The position numbers and the translations under genes were made by a program. Below, in pieces: positions 62,939 through 64,000 of a stretch of DNA of 64,000 bases; the stretch's first letter is position 1, and every line of letters begins with the position of its first letter. The DNA is taken from contig NZ_FZQY01000004.1 of the NCBI RefSeq assembly GCF_900199585.1, positions 1 through 64,000 of the forward strand, given 5' to 3'. The stretch is from Helicobacter sp. 'house sparrow 1'. Lineage in GTDB: Bacteria > Campylobacterota > Campylobacteria > Campylobacterales > Helicobacteraceae. The notes under the pieces are model-generated. The model searched no databases and was not told the origin of the DNA. It saw only the letters and a program-made list of their open reading frames with translations.

Positions 62939-64000
62939 TTAGAACTTGTACCCAAAAGTAATTTTAACATTTAGACCTGGTTCTGGTAGAGCTTTTCTTA
63001 CACTATTTATAAGTTCATTTGAACTTCCATCTGCTTCTACTTTAAAGGGCGAAGCTTGATTAATATAATATTGGTTAAAAAGATTTTCAATTGCAAAATA
63101 AAGACTATAGTTTTTATATTTTGGATTTGTATAAGTCAAATAAATATTATGAATGCTATAGCCTTTTTTGTCTATATAAGAAATCTCATCATTATAAATA
63201 TCATAACCATCATAAGCAACTCTTTGAACAAACCTACTCACCCAGGAAAGATTAAGACCTATAGACTTAAAGTCATATGCTAACTTGATAATGTATGTAT
63301 TTCCAACAGTTGCACCTAACTCATAGGTATCTGCAAGAAGTCTTCCTCTAGTTGTAGGAAAACTTCTTGAAAACGAAAAGCTTGCTAAAAAGTCTTTATA
63401 AAAATAATCAATACCTGCCTCAACTCCATAAATATTAATCAAGGAATCTAAGTTATTTCTAATTACATAATCCCCTATGTTTTCTCTTGCTCTTCCATAA
63501 CTATTAATAAAATCTTTAATAGTCTGATAAAAAACTGCCCCACGAATTGCAAAATTATCATTTGAATAATCAATATTTAACTCTACATTTTGACCTTTTT
63601 CTGCCTTTAATTTTGGATCAATTAAAATTTTATCATCTTGCAACAATAAAGCATCTCCAGGTAAAGCACCCCTTGTAACATAAGAATAAGATACCTTTAT
63701 ATCCATTGATTCAATGGGATTATAAATAATAATAGCAGATGGTGAAAATCCCCAAGTATGATGATTTTGTGAATTTTTATCAAAATAAAAATAAGAATCA
63801 TATCTACTACCTGCACCAATATTTAAATTATCCAAAATATAGTAATTTGCCTGAATATAACCTCCTATAATATGAGCATCTTCTCTACCTCTTTGATTGG
63901 CATTAATTATTTTTTGTGCTTTGTCCATTACAATCATTCCTTGATAATTTAAACCATATTCAAAAGTATTTCTGTTATTTCTATTTATAGGATGAATCAC
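62939..64000 (-). CDS. TonB-dependent receptor, C-terminal part (truncated by the window)
   Basis: The last 353 residues of an outer-membrane receptor. The rows of barrel strands, such as GYIQANYYILDNLNIGAGSRYDSY, and the C-terminal segment LNVKITFGYKF with terminal Phe are typical. The start and plug domain lie beyond base 64000. The ligand cannot be assigned; ferric siderophore or heme is likely. The HbpS-like gene follows 79 bases downstream. Confidence 0.85.
   Translation of the reverse strand: MIHPINRNNRNTFEYGLNYQGMIVMDKAQKIINANQRGREDAHIIGGYIQANYYILDNLNIGAGSRYDSYFYFDKNSQNHHTWGFSPSAIIIYNPIESMDIKVSYSYVTRGALPGDALLLQDDKILIDPKLKAEKGQNVELNIDYSNDNFAIRGAVFYQTIKDFINSYGRARENIGDYVIRNNLDSLINIYGVEAGIDYFYKDFLASFSFSRSFPTTRGRLLADTYELGATVGNTYIIKLAYDFKSIGLNLSWVSRFVQRVAYDGYDIYNDEISYIDKKGYSIHNIYLTYTNPKYKNYSLYFAIENLFNQYYINQASPFKVEADGSSNELINSVRKALPEPGLNVKITFGYKF

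Noticed and set aside
1-64000. tRNA, rRNA, CRISPR arrays, insertion sequences or prophage.
   Set aside because: No T-loop-bearing cloverleaf, spaced direct repeats, transposase or phage genes were seen in the spacers, which are mostly short.

Overview
The window looks like chromosome of a Helicobacter species (Campylobacterota). It is AT-rich with tightly packed, often overlapping genes. It carries lineage markers such as Csd4 with a Gln zinc ligand, an HP1076-type FliS co-chaperone, a second GluRS (GltX2), a CPDC thioredoxin, CheV, ThyX and the carboxyspermidine route to polyamines. Several runs match H. pylori gene order as I recall it: csd4/HP1076, gltX2-yggT-slt-galU-HP0647-murA, pit/HP1490, pyrG-recJ-rlu, prmC/HP0382, metG-HP0418-cmoB-HP0420, cheV1-nspC and HP1464-1466. 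The runs are shuffled relative to one another. SelB and a paired SMR exporter suggest a species other than H. pylori. Locus-tag comparisons are from memory, not from a search.

Layout. 1-405: the tail of an unknown gene, a terminator, then a minus-strand locus with the architecture of an AapA-type type I toxin. 406-4557 (-): ccoI, an N6-adenine methyltransferase and ribD. 4651-5678 (+): a small outer-membrane protein coupled to a tetraheme cytochrome. 5661-7643: csd4 (-) and the FliS co-chaperone (+). 7699-13434 (+): gltX2 to murA. 13548-22738 (+): UDG-like protein, periplasmic protein, phosphate permease, CorC/TlyC protein, speA, a TrmA-like methyltransferase with a cysteine cluster, and a cysteine desulfidase. 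22713-27721: murG (-), carboxyspermidine dehydrogenase (+), YqhA (+), prmC and an M48 protease (-). 27850-31888 (+): pyrG-recJ-rlu. 31985-37543 (-): trx2, yeiH, hotdog protein, cmoB, a degenerate Mur-ligase-like protein, metG. 37591-42495 (-): selB, nspC, cheV and a radical SAM protein. 42591-49551: class V aminotransferase (+), then polA, thyX and uvrB (-). 49587-53294: SMR pair (-), two small proteins with priA (+), PepSY protein (+). 53319-58912 (-): an outer-membrane protein out of frame at a poly-G tract, then a six-gene operon of lipase, methyltransferase and MlaEFD-type lipid transport. 58966-64000: outer-membrane protein (+), glmS (-), ung (+), HbpS/GlcG-like protein (-) and a truncated TonB-dependent receptor (-).

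Most of the window is core metabolism, cell envelope, translation and DNA repair. Polyamine genes (speA, carboxyspermidine dehydrogenase, nspC) are spread over three loci, and peptidoglycan functions (csd4, slt, murA, murG, glmS) recur. I saw no rRNA, tRNA, CRISPR array, insertion sequence or prophage. The most notable items are the toxin-like locus at 205-393, the G10 tract that switches an outer-membrane protein off at 54096-54105, and an A9G11 tract inside a terminator at 31936-31972.
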